This document shows, one piece after another, positions 6,993-15,190 of a stretch of DNA of 64,000 nucleotides. How positions within the stretch are numbered: position 1 is the first letter of the stretch; each line of letters begins with the position of its first letter. The position numbers and the translations under genes are program-made. Origin of the DNA: Lentimicrobium sp. (lineage in GTDB: Bacteria; Bacteroidota; Bacteroidia; Bacteroidales; Lentimicrobiaceae); NCBI GenBank assembly GCA_023957275.1, contig JAMLHF010000013.1:1-64000 (forward strand). The letters run 5' to 3'. Under the pieces are notes generated by a model, which searched no databases, was not told the origin of the DNA, and was given only the letters and a program-made list of their open reading frames with translations.

Positions 6993-8300
6993 TTAATGTT
7001 CATGTTCTGTTTCTTCTTTTTTCATATCGGCCAGCAGATAGTATGCTGCGTTCATCACAATTTGAGTATCATCAGCTAAGGGACTGAGCAACTTTATTTC
7101 GGTGTAGCCACCGTCTTGCTTTCCGGTTATTACTTCTACCATGCGGAAAGCCATTACATGACCCCCATTTTCGTCTTCGTGTCCTGCTTCGCCCTCATGT
7201 TCCTCATGGTTTTCCTCAGCCTCATGGTCGTGTCCTTCGTGCCCTTCTTCGTTTTCTGCTACTGCTTCATCTTCATGCCCCTCGTGTTCTTCTGCTTCAA
7301 CCGATTCATCCAAAATAAAGATATAGGATTTAGTTCCTTCGGCAACCACGGCATCGTTAGGAAGGGTGCGGGTGGTATTTTCATCGGTGTGGATATGCCC
7401 CGAAACATACATGCCCGGAATCAGGTTGCCCGGATTTTTATCGAGGCGTGCATGGATGTGTACTGCCCTGGTGTTGGGTTCAAATTCTTTGCCGATGGCA
7501 AAAATGGTTGCACTCAATTCCTCGCCCGGACGGTTGGAAACGGTAAAATCAACTTTTTGCCCGTTTTCTATAAGGTGTACATCATTTTCATACACCATAA
7601 AGTCGGCGTGTATTTCCCTGTTATCGGTAATGCTAAGAAGCTGGTCTTTGGCATCAACATAGGTTCCCACCTTAATATTCACATCATTAACAAAGCCGTT
7701 GATGGGTGAAAGTATGGAAATGGTGTTTGAAATGCTTCCTTCTTTTACTTTATCGGGCGAAAGATTGAGCAGTTGAAGCCTTGATTTTAAACCTTCGTAA
7801 CGTGCTTTGGCTGTGTTGTATTCCGATTTTACCCGTTGGAAGTCCTTTCCCGCACCAACATTGTTCTCGAAAAGTTCTTTCTGACGGGCATATTCCTGTT
7901 CAAGAAATTCGAGTTTGTTTGCTGTTTCGGCAAATTCTTCCTGAAGGACAATATAATCCGGATGCTCCAGTATGGCCAACACCTGACCTTTATTCACTTT
8001 ATCTCCGTGAAAAACTTTTATTTCTTTCACATTTCCACCAATAATGGCCGTAACATCAGCACTGGCAGCGGGTGGTACTTCCAGTTGTCCGTTCGTTTTT
8101 ACAAGCGTTGTCAGGTTCCGCATTTGAAAATTACCCAATTGCAGATTTAAGGTTTCACGCTGAAGTTCGTTCAGCATTACCACACCTTCGGGGCCTTCAT
8201 GCTCCGCATGTTCCCCGGCTTCACTATTTTCTTTTTTGTTGCTGTTGCACGACATGAGCGTTACTACTGCAAGAAGTGCTAAAAATATTTTCGTTTTCAT
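6993..8300 (-). CDS. czcB: RND efflux periplasmic adaptor CzcB type
   Basis: A 435-aa membrane-fusion lipoprotein: signal peptide with lipobox LMSC (Cys18), then an HlyD/CusB core with a barrel-sandwich (lipoyl-like) domain (about 78-110 and 190-215), alpha-hairpin (about 115-185) and beta-barrel (about 220-320). It links the inner-membrane pump to the outer-membrane channel and may hand metal to the pump. Two metal-ligand-rich parts stand out: HAEHEG just after the lipid anchor, and a long His/Glu-rich loop (about 335-385, HEGHEDE, EGHEGHDHE) before the C-terminal strand. The His/Glu ligands suit Zn/Co/Ni rather than Cu(I). It starts 18 bp after the fused pump gene ends. Confidence 0.93.
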   Translation of the reverse strand: MKTKIFLALLAVVTLMSCNSNKKENSEAGEHAEHEGPEGVVMLNELQRETLNLQLGNFQMRNLTTLVKTNGQLEVPPAASADVTAIIGGNVKEIKVFHGDKVNKGQVLAILEHPDYIVLQEEFAETANKLEFLEQEYARQKELFENNVGAGKDFQRVKSEYNTAKARYEGLKSRLQLLNLSPDKVKEGSISNTISILSPINGFVNDVNIKVGTYVDAKDQLLSITDNREIHADFMVYENDVHLIENGQKVDFTVSNRPGEELSATIFAIGKEFEPNTRAVHIHARLDKNPGNLIPGMYVSGHIHTDENTTRTLPNDAVVAEGTKSYIFILDESVEAEEHEGHEDEAVAENEEGHEGHDHEAEENHEEHEGEAGHEDENGGHVMAFRMVEVITGKQDGGYTEIKLLSPLADDTQIVMNAAYYLLADMKKEETEHEH

Positions 8301-8318
8301 TTTTATCTGTTTTTAAAA

Positions 8319-11300
8319 TTATTGACCTGTTATGTATTCCAATTGCTCCTTAATTTCGAAGAAATCTGATAGCCGTGATAAATATTCCTGCCTTGTTTTT
8401 ATGGCTGATTCGGTGTTTTGGATAAACTCGATATAATTGAGGTTTCCAAGACGATAACCAAGATTTGCAGCTTCAATTTGCTCGGCAGCAAGCGGAAGGG
8501 CTTCGTTTCTATAATATTCCAGCACCTCGCTCATTACCCTGTAACGGCTTAAAAGTTCCTTGTAAGAGGCATTCAGCTCCAATTCCCTTTGCTTGTATTC
8601 CTGTCCGGTAATCTGGTAATTTATATGGGCGGCTTTTGTTTTTCCCGACTGGGAAAAGAACAGTAAAGGAACGGAAACACCTGCTTCCCAACCATAAAAA
8701 CCAGAAGTACCATCGACCGATTGCCGCGAGTACCCCAAATCGAGTTTAGGTAAAAAATTTGCTTTTTCGGCTTTCCACTCTGCTTCTGAAACATCAAGCT
8801 GCTGCCTGTAATAATTCAATAAAGGAACATTGTTTAACGAATCACCTGAAAAGGCAGCATGAATCGATTTACCCCACTCTTGTCCGGCATCTGTAATTTC
8901 TACACCGCCGGGGTACATCAGGTACTGGTTCAGAATTTGCAGCGATGCCAGGTATTCGCTCTCAGCCTGTTTCATATTCACCATTAACTCTTTGTATTTA
9001 GCCGAGGCAGAAAGGTACTCTACTTTGGATGTTTGCTGGGTTTTAAACCGCAATTCGGCAGCTTTCAGAAAATTGGTATAAATACTGTCGAGCTGATTGT
9101 ACAATTCTGTTTGCTTTTTTGCAACCAGTGACCTGTACCATGCAAGGCTCACGTTTCTGACCAGTTCATTCTCTGTCAGTTCAAGTTTTGAAACAGCAAG
9201 GCCGGTACGTGATTTATTCAGTTTTGTTTTGGCAGGTATGCCAAACAGGTCAATTTCCGATTGTGTTATCCCAATTTGGTTTTGAATACCCACCGCTCCG
9301 TTTCCGGTTTCCTCTTTACCGGTGTAGATGGACGTATTGCCCAAATCGTAAGCTGTAGCTTTCAGGGCTTTTTGTTTCTCCACATCGAGCGAAGCTGCTT
9401 TTAACGAAGGGTAGTTTTCTTTTGCCCGTTCAATTGCCTGCTCAAGGGTAACTGAATTTTCCTGTGCTTTCAGGGTGCCTGAAGCACCAATACCGACTAT
9501 GATGAGCAGAACGGCTATTACCGTGGTATTGAGTTTTGGCACTTTCAGTTTGGTTTTTCCTGATTCAACCATCTTGTAAAGTATGGGCAACACAACCAGT
9601 GTTAGAAGTGTTGATGTTAACATGCCGCCAATAACCACGGTGGCAAGCGGGCGTTGCACTTCTGCCCCTGCTGAGGTGGAAATAGCCATAGGCAGGAAAC
9701 CCAGTATATCGGTTGATGCAGTCAGGAATATAGGGCGTATCCGGCGAAGGGAACCCTGTTTAATAATTTCGCCAATACTGAGTTTTCCTTCTTCTTTCAA
9801 CTCGTTAAAACCGCTTATCAAAACCAGCCCGTTCAATACTGCCACACCAAAGAGTACAATAAAGCCGACTCCTGCCGAAATACTGAAAGGCATATCGCGT
9901 AGGTAAAGCGAAAAAATACCCCCCACTGCTGCAAAAGGAATGGCCACATAAATCATCAGGGTTTGTTTAAACGATTTAATGGCAAAGAAAACAAGCATAA
10001 ATATCAATGCCAACGCAAGCGGTACAACCAGAGTAAGACGTTTTGATGCTCGTTCGAGGTTTTCAAAAGCACCACCGTAGCGAATGTAATAACCCGAAGG
10101 CAGTTCCAGTTTTTCATCGAGCGTCTGTTGAATTTCTTCTACCAGCGATTTAATGTCCCTGCCTTCCACGTTAATACCTACATAAGTACGCCTGTTGGTA
10201 TTGTCGCGGCTAATTTGCATCGGGCCGGGTTGATAGCTGATTTCAGCTACTTCCTTTAGGGGAACCTGATTTCCATCGGGAGTATTCACAAATAAATTCC
10301 GAAGGTCGTCAATACTCTGTCGGTGTGCTTCATCAAGTCGAACCACAAGGTCGAACATACGTTCACCTTCATAGATAACCCCGGCAACGCCACCGCTAAA
10401 AGCAGTCTCTACCACGGTATTCAGGTCTTTTATTTTTAACCCGTACTGCCCCAGTTTGGTACGGTTGTATTTTACCGTTATCTGAGGCAGACCACGGGTT
10501 GCTTCGGCTTTTATGCCTTCAATACCTTCAATACCTGCAATTAAACCGGAAATTTCTTCGGCTTTATCAGCCAGCATATTCAGGTCATCACCGTATAATT
10601 TAATAGCCACATCTTCACGAATTCCGGTTAAAAGCTCGTTGAACCGCATTTCGATTGGCTGGGTAAACTCGTAGTTTATACCGGGCAAAACACTTACCTT
10701 TTCTTTTACCTTATCAATCAGTTCCTGTTTTGATTCAACCTTTGTCCATTCATCTTCCGGTGTGAGAATGACAAATATATCGGCAATATCAATCGGCATG
10801 GGGTCGGTAGGTAAATCAGCCACCCCAATACGGCTTTGAATGGATTCTATCTCGTCTGGAAAATTTTCCAATACTATCTGTTCAATACGGGTAGAGGCTT
10901 TTTCTACCTCAGATAGCGATGTTCCGGGCTTCAGAAAAGCCTGGAAAGCAAAATCGCCTTCGTCCAACTGAGGAATAAATTCGGCTCCCATACGTGAGAA
11001 AAGGAATCCTCCGGAAATTAAAAGCACCAAGGCAATTCCCAATACAAGCTTACCTTTGCGTAAAGCCCAGGCAATTACCGGTTCGTACAGGTTTTCAAGC
11101 TTTATAATAAATTTCTCTCCCCAGGTTTTTTTATCTGTTTTCGGAGGTTTCAGGAAAAGTGCTGCCATCATAGGGATGTAGGTAAGACACAGCACCATCA
11201 CACCCAACACGGCAAAACCAAAGGTCATGGCCATGGGTATAAACATTTTGCCCTCCACACCCTGCAATGCCAGTACAGGAATAAAAACAATAAGGATAAT

Positions 11301-12662
11301 CAGCTGCCCGAAAAATGCGGAGTTCATCATTTTACTGGCTGAATTATAGGCTATTTCGTTTCGCCGGGGCAGCCCCAGTTTTTTTCCGATAAATTCATTC
11401 CGGTGTAGGTAAAAAATCATGCTTTCCACGATGATTACCGCCCCATCGACAAGAATCCCAAAGTCGATAGCCCCGAGGCTCATCAGGTTTGCCCAAACAC
11501 CAAAAACTTTCATCATGATAAACGAAAAGAGCAGGGCAAGCGGTATGGTAGAAGCTACCAGCAAACCGCCCCGTAAATTGCCCAAAAAGATGACAAGGAC
11601 AAAGATTACGATGAGCGCCCCCAGTGAAAGGTTTTCGGCTACAGTGGATGTGGTGCTTTTTATCAGTTTGCTGCGGTCGAGGAAAGATTCAATTTTCACA
11701 CCTTCCGGCAACGATTTTTGAATTAAGGCCATACGTTCCTTCACATCCTTGATAACATCGTTGGAGTTTTCGCCTTTAAGCATCATTACAATACCTCCTA
11801 CGGCTTCACCTTTACCATTTTTGGTAAATGCCCCATAGCGAACAAAACTGCCATATTTTACTTCAGCCACATCACGTATAAAAACAGGTTGCCCGTTTAC
11901 ATTGGCAACAGGGGTATTTCGAATGTCATCAATCGAACGCATTAAACCTTCGCCACGGATAAAGTTGGCCTGAAATTTTTTCTCAATGTAAGCCCCTCCG
12001 GTATTCTGATTATTATCTTCCAAAGCCTCAAAAATGTCAGCAATGGTCAGGTTCATGCTGCGAAGCTTATCGGGGTTTATGGAAATTTCGTATTGTTTGC
12101 CACGTCCGCCAAAGGAGTTTACTTCAACCACACCGGGGACCATTGCCATCTGGCGTTTTACAATCCATTCCTGCATGGTGCGCAGCTCCATGTCATCGTA
12201 AAGAGTATCGTAGCCGGGCTGTACTTCCAGCGTGTATTGGTAAATCTCACCCAATCCGGTACTGATGGGTGCCATAAAGGGCTCGGCAAATCCTTCAGGG
12301 ATGTTCTCCTTAATTTCGGCCAATGCCTCGCTTACCAATTGCCGGGGAAGGTATGTCCCCATATTGTCCTCGAATACTATTGTTACCACTGACAATCCGA
12401 ACCGTGAAACAGAGCGGATTTCGGTAACCCCCGGCAAGTTAGCCACCGAAAGTTCCACCTGATAGGTTACAAACTGCTCTATGTCTTCGGTTCCCAAATT
12501 GGGTGCGGTGGTTATTACCTGCACCTGGTTGTTGGTAATGTCGGGCACGGCATCTAATGGTACTTTGGTCATTGACCAAATGCCCCCGATAATAAGCCCT
12601 ATGGTCATTAAACCAATGAGAGCTTTGTTCTTTATTGAAAAAGATATGATTCTGTTTATCAT
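8319..12662 (-). CDS. czcA: CzcA-type RND pump fused to a CzcC-like outer-membrane factor
   Basis: 1447 aa. Residues 1-1040 are a complete heavy-metal RND transporter (12 helices, two periplasmic loops) driving proton-coupled metal export. Helix 4 carries DFGILVDGAVIIVE (around 395-415), the signature of divalent-cation (Zn/Co/Cd/Ni) pumps rather than Cu/Ag pumps. Residues ~1070-1447 are a TolC/OEP outer-membrane factor that should form the exit duct as a trimer. Between them (1044-1067) lies an extra hydrophobic segment ending TLKAQ, like a signal peptide with a signal peptidase I site. The chain may be cut into pump and channel after translocation. The fusion is known in Bacteroidota. First structural gene of the operon; CzcB follows. 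Confidence 0.95.
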   Translation of the reverse strand: MINRIISFSIKNKALIGLMTIGLIIGGIWSMTKVPLDAVPDITNNQVQVITTAPNLGTEDIEQFVTYQVELSVANLPGVTEIRSVSRFGLSVVTIVFEDNMGTYLPRQLVSEALAEIKENIPEGFAEPFMAPISTGLGEIYQYTLEVQPGYDTLYDDMELRTMQEWIVKRQMAMVPGVVEVNSFGGRGKQYEISINPDKLRSMNLTIADIFEALEDNNQNTGGAYIEKKFQANFIRGEGLMRSIDDIRNTPVANVNGQPVFIRDVAEVKYGSFVRYGAFTKNGKGEAVGGIVMMLKGENSNDVIKDVKERMALIQKSLPEGVKIESFLDRSKLIKSTTSTVAENLSLGALIVIFVLVIFLGNLRGGLLVASTIPLALLFSFIMMKVFGVWANLMSLGAIDFGILVDGAVIIVESMIFYLHRNEFIGKKLGLPRRNEIAYNSASKMMNSAFFGQLIILIVFIPVLALQGVEGKMFIPMAMTFGFAVLGVMVLCLTYIPMMAALFLKPPKTDKKTWGEKFIIKLENLYEPVIAWALRKGKLVLGIALVLLISGGFLFSRMGAEFIPQLDEGDFAFQAFLKPGTSLSEVEKASTRIEQIVLENFPDEIESIQSRIGVADLPTDPMPIDIADIFVILTPEDEWTKVESKQELIDKVKEKVSVLPGINYEFTQPIEMRFNELLTGIREDVAIKLYGDDLNMLADKAEEISGLIAGIEGIEGIKAEATRGLPQITVKYNRTKLGQYGLKIKDLNTVVETAFSGGVAGVIYEGERMFDLVVRLDEAHRQSIDDLRNLFVNTPDGNQVPLKEVAEISYQPGPMQISRDNTNRRTYVGINVEGRDIKSLVEEIQQTLDEKLELPSGYYIRYGGAFENLERASKRLTLVVPLALALIFMLVFFAIKSFKQTLMIYVAIPFAAVGGIFSLYLRDMPFSISAGVGFIVLFGVAVLNGLVLISGFNELKEEGKLSIGEIIKQGSLRRIRPIFLTASTDILGFLPMAISTSAGAEVQRPLATVVIGGMLTSTLLTLVVLPILYKMVESGKTKLKVPKLNTTVIAVLLIIVGIGASGTLKAQENSVTLEQAIERAKENYPSLKAASLDVEKQKALKATAYDLGNTSIYTGKEETGNGAVGIQNQIGITQSEIDLFGIPAKTKLNKSRTGLAVSKLELTENELVRNVSLAWYRSLVAKKQTELYNQLDSIYTNFLKAAELRFKTQQTSKVEYLSASAKYKELMVNMKQAESEYLASLQILNQYLMYPGGVEITDAGQEWGKSIHAAFSGDSLNNVPLLNYYRQQLDVSEAEWKAEKANFLPKLDLGYSRQSVDGTSGFYGWEAGVSVPLLFFSQSGKTKAAHINYQITGQEYKQRELELNASYKELLSRYRVMSEVLEYYRNEALPLAAEQIEAANLGYRLGNLNYIEFIQNTESAIKTRQEYLSRLSDFFEIKEQLEYITGQ
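9462..9533 (-). other. Internal signal-peptide-like linker in the pump-channel fusion
   Basis: Codes for residues 1044-1067 of the fused pump: a ~15-residue hydrophobic run (VIAVLLIIVGIGA) followed by SGTLKAQ. It has the h-region and the A-x-A-like/K-A|Q end of a signal peptide. The pump's C-terminus is cytoplasmic, so a thirteenth crossing is needed to deliver the channel domain to the periplasm. Cleavage after Ala1066 is an inference. Confidence 0.6.
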
Positions 12663-12698
12663 TTCTTATTGATTTTATTTGTTAAAACTCTATTTATC

Positions 12699-12929
12699 CT
12701 ACTCATAATACTTTTTAAATGTTTGCTGATTTTTAAAGTAAGCCAATTCAGGTTTTCCTTTTTCTTTTAACCCGATTAAGGCATCGGCTTTGTTGATTGA
12801 ATCGCCTGAAAAAGCATCGGGAACCATCCCAACTTCTGCAAAGTGTTTTGTTAGGTGATTGAAACATTCCTGGCTACAGAAATAGTATATTTTTTTATTA
12901 TAAGCGACTTTTTGAAGATTTATGCATCG
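12699..12929 (-). pseudogene. Truncated YHS/TRASH-domain protein
   Basis: An open minus-strand frame of 76 codons with no usable start near its beginning; an in-frame TAA precedes it. It reads KVAYNKKIYYFCSQECFNHL and then a charged tail ending KKYYE and a stop at 12699-12701. The CSQEC pair within YYFCSxEC is the second half of a YHS/TRASH metal-binding domain; the first Cys pair (normally CxVCGM) is missing. The intact gene would have coded for a small metal-binding or metal-sensing protein, which fits its place upstream of the pump. Either it has lost its 5' part or it uses an unrecognised start. Confidence 0.6.
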
Positions 12930-12971
12930 TTAAATTATTGCCATTCATACAAGCCCATTCACGGAATTTCC

Positions 12972-13154
12972 TTACCATACCAAGCCCATTTGTGATAGAA
13001 ACCTGGTATCGCAGCCATAGGTGTAGAAAGTCAGAACAGAAACTGTTGCGACTATCAGTAAACTAAAACTGATAATCAGATTTCGATTAAACTTTTTGTC
13101 TTCGATTTTTTGTTTTTCCCGCAATTGTAACTTGCTTAACTTCTTCTTTATCAT
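12972..13154 (-). CDS. Small single-helix membrane protein, doubtful
   Basis: A 60-aa frame: a strongly basic N-terminal 25 residues (KKKLSKLQLREKQK), one membrane helix (about 28-48), and a short tail TYGCDTRF. I know no family. Composition matches the surrounding operon, and it follows the His-rich gene by ~63 bp, so it could be a real mini-protein. Its 3' end runs into the decayed YHS region, where other frames also stay open for a while, so the C-terminus may be a product of a frameshift. Confidence 0.4.
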   Translation of the reverse strand: MIKKKLSKLQLREKQKIEDKKFNRNLIISFSLLIVATVSVLTFYTYGCDTRFLSQMGLVW

Positions 13155-13217
13155 AGCGAAAAGATTAAGTAAACATATAGGCCGGCTGTTTTACCGGTCT
13201 GTTAATTCAAACAAAAG

Positions 13218-13616
13218 TTAAGCAATTGCAGGAGGCGCCCGGAGTGAGTGAGCGGTATAGAAAAATTGTTTTATGAAAATGGCATGATTGCCAAAGATAG
13301 TTGTGGTAATGTCTTTTTCAGACGGAATTTCACTTTGAACAATAATTCCAGCCGGGAAGAAATTGAAATGGTCAGATAAAGACTGATTTAATGATGTAGT
13401 GCTTGTCTTTTCAGACACCAGAATATTAAATGCATGACAATGCGTGTCTGGTTTTTCCGGATTTTGCCCCTGAACAGGAGTTTCACAGGCTGATTCCTCT
13501 TTTGATACGTGCGTAATCTCAAAATGGTGATGGTGCGGCACAACAGTATGAGCCAAAATAATCAGCCCAGCCAAAAAGGTAAAAAAGCTTCCTGTATGTT
13601 GTCCTTTTAAATTCAC
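13218..13616 (-). CDS. Small exported His-rich protein
   Basis: A 132-aa protein with an N-terminal hydrophobic segment (about 10-24) that contains LAHTVVPHHHH, an HTVVPHHHH-type arrangement seen in short Bacteroidota proteins of unknown function, and a conserved-looking THCHAFN patch near residue 58. Two Cys and a cluster of His (HHHHFE, THCH) could bind metal in the periplasm. It lies between the Fur-family regulator (71 bp away) and the efflux genes, which supports a metal-related job. The first segment could be a cleaved signal peptide or an anchor. Confidence 0.65.
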   Translation of the reverse strand: MNLKGQHTGSFFTFLAGLIILAHTVVPHHHHFEITHVSKEESACETPVQGQNPEKPDTHCHAFNILVSEKTSTTSLNQSLSDHFNFFPAGIIVQSEIPSEKDITTTIFGNHAIFIKQFFYTAHSLRAPPAIA

Positions 13617-13687
13617 CGATTTCTAGAAATTAATCAATTATACAACGGCAAAGGTATAAAAAAGTTGATGCAACCGGGTTGCAGAGT

Positions 13688-14137
13688 TTATTTGTCGCAA
13701 TTGGAACAAACTCCTTTCACAACCATATTCACGCTTTCGAGCTGAAATTTTGCCGGTAAATTAATATTTGGAACGGGTATGTCATTGAGGCAATAAGTCT
13801 GTCCACAAACGGCACATAAAAAATGAACATGAAGGTCTTCGGGGTGGCATTTACAGGTTTCCTTACACAAAGCATATTTTACTGAACCTGTTCCGTCATC
13901 GATGCTGTGGATAAGTTTGTTTTCCTCAAAGGTTTTTAGTGTACGGTATAATGTGGTCTTATCTGCTTTTTCAAATTTGTTTTCCAGTTCCGGTAAGCTT
14001 ATGGCTGTTTTTTGGTCGGTCAAGACCTGCAAAACCAACTGGCGCATGGCGGTTGGTTTGATATTCCGGGATTGAAGTTTGTTGTCAAAATCTTTTTTCA
14101 TTATTTCGTTCATTTCTTGATTGCTCAAAAGTAACAA
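13688..14137 (-). CDS. Fur-family metalloregulator
   Basis: 149 aa. An N-terminal winged helix (about 15-95; IKPTAMRQLVLQVL, then KTTLYRTLKTF as recognition helix) is followed by a dimerisation/metal domain with HVHFLCAVCGQTYCL (CxxC, structural zinc) and a terminal CSNC pair. It represses target promoters when metal is bound; subtype (Fur, Zur or other) cannot be read from sequence. Met9 or Met13 (MKKDFDNKL) are plausible alternative starts, because the first eight residues are unlike the family. It is first in the metal operon on the minus strand and probably controls it. Hairpin P2 lies 24 bp upstream, so an operator may overlap it. Confidence 0.9.
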   Translation of the reverse strand: MLLLSNQEMNEIMKKDFDNKLQSRNIKPTAMRQLVLQVLTDQKTAISLPELENKFEKADKTTLYRTLKTFEENKLIHSIDDGTGSVKYALCKETCKCHPEDLHVHFLCAVCGQTYCLNDIPVPNINLPAKFQLESVNMVVKGVCSNCDK

Positions 14138-14160
14138 TTTAGCACTGGTGCGAAGGCAAA

Positions 14161-14226
14161 ATTGCAGCTCTTTTGCAAGCTTTGGTTTTGAGCGTTGGCT
14201 CGTGGGGCTTGCAAATGTGCTGCAAT
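14161..14226. repeat. Hairpin element P2
   Basis: ATTGCAGC (14161-14168) pairs with GCTGCAAT (14219-14226) and TTGCAAGC (14173-14180) with GCTTGCAA (14207-14214), with an unpaired 4-nt spacer on each side and a ~26-nt loop. Sequence and layout match hairpin P1 at 3170-3236 in the same orientation. The two-helix-with-spacer design recalls attC folding, although no integron core is present. Confidence 0.6.
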
Positions 14227-14390
14227 GTGCGAAGGCTGCTTATTTGAAATGTTGTCCCAAATTTCAATTGCCCGATAGGGCAAAAGCGGGGAGGGAAAAA
14301 TAAATTCCTTCAAGTTTGCAGTGCCTTTTCATTAAAGGATTTTTTGTCTTTGTTTTGGTTGTCAAGTAATATTTTTCATTGTCATTCTCA
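14227..14390. other. Non-coding flank of the metal module
   Basis: No gene seen. It contains a short inverted pair (ttgcccgatagggcaa) and then AT-rich sequence leading to the right terminal repeat. Confidence 0.4.
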
Positions 14391-14423
14391 ACATTGATGT
14401 CTTTTGTTAACCTTGTTGCTAAC
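14391..14423 (-). repeat. Right imperfect terminal inverted repeat of the metal module
   Basis: ACATTGATG (14391-14399) and GTTGCTAAC (14415-14423) are the inverse of CATCAATGT and GTTAGCAAC at 3015-3046, with spacing differing by one base. Host-like sequence homologous to 826-995 begins at 14418, overlapping this end. Confidence 0.5.
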
Positions 14424-14474
14424 TCGTTAATATCATAACAAACTTACCACTTTTCCCTTCTTATTCCAACACCG

Positions 14475-15020
14475 CTAGTACCTGTTAAAGGTAACCACTT
14501 CCTCCACTGGTTTCCGTATTTTTTTGCGCAAGGGATAGCCTTCCTGCGGATAGCCCAGCGTAATTACCAGTCCGACCTGCTTGCCGGCCGGGATATGCAG
14601 CAGCTTCTGCAGTTTTTTCTCGTCAAACCACCCGATCATGCAGGTGCCCAGGCCCAGTTCGGCGGCCTGAAGGCAGAAATGTTCAGCGGCGATGCCGATA
14701 TCGATCAGTGGCCACTCCTTTTTCTTGACCTGCATGGCCAGGCGGGTAAACCAGCGCGCCTTTTCGATGACGATCACCACCATCACCGGCGCCTGAACGG
14801 TGAATTTATTGATAAGCTGTATGTCGGTAAATGTTGCTTTGGCCACCTCGGTGCGCAACGGGTCCTGATCAACCACGATAAACCGCCAGGGCTGGGAGTT
14901 GCTGGCAGAGGGCGACAGCCGGGCGGCCTCCAGACACAGGCTGATTATCTCCGCTTCCACGGGGCGTGCATCATAACGGCGAACGCTTTGCCTTTGTATA
15001 ATTAATTCCTTAAATGTCAT
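14475..15020 (-). CDS. Nitroreductase-family flavoprotein
   Basis: A 181-aa FMN-dependent NAD(P)H oxidoreductase of the cytoplasm. RQSVRRYDARPV (10-21) binds the FMN phosphate. SPSASNSQPWRF (36-47) is the family motif, and LGLGTCMIGWF (about 122-132) is the conserved Gly-rich part beside the flavin. The substrate (quinone, nitro compound or other) is not predictable. Length is normal and the start MTFKELI is well placed. Its last codons and downstream flank are duplicated as a decayed fragment at 826-995. The gene marks the right border of the AT-rich island; its GC content matches the genes to its right. Confidence 0.92.
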   Translation of the reverse strand: MTFKELIIQRQSVRRYDARPVEAEIISLCLEAARLSPSASNSQPWRFIVVDQDPLRTEVAKATFTDIQLINKFTVQAPVMVVIVIEKARWFTRLAMQVKKKEWPLIDIGIAAEHFCLQAAELGLGTCMIGWFDEKKLQKLLHIPAGKQVGLVITLGYPQEGYPLRKKIRKPVEEVVTFNRY

Positions 15021-15153
15021 TGTTTTAAGATCAGTTTCATCAATAAGTTAACCATCAGGCAAAGTTTCCAAAAAAAAGCGTACAATCAGCACAATCTGCG
15101 ACCTTAATCTCCGTTTGGCATTCCGGCAAGCCAGGTACTGAGGCAGAAATCAT

Positions 15154-15161
15154 TAAATTTG
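15154..15161 (+). promoter_or_regulatory. Bacteroidota -7 element (TAAATTTG) of the sigma gene
   Basis: An exact TAnnTTTG match 30 bp before the sigma-factor ATG, the expected place for a housekeeping-sigma promoter in this phylum. No clear -33 TTTG is visible. Confidence 0.5.
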
Positions 15162-15190
15162 CCGGAACAGTTTAACCGTAAAGTCTTACC

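Noticed and set aside
8319..12662. Cu(I)/Ag(I) pump (CusA) assignment
   Set aside because: Helix 4 shows the DFGxxxDGA...VE pattern of divalent-metal pumps, and the adaptor is His/Glu-rich rather than Met-rich.
14475..15020. Nitroreductase as part of the island cargo
   Set aside because: Its composition matches the right-hand genes and it lies outside the terminal repeat at 14423; it is the flanking site, not cargo.
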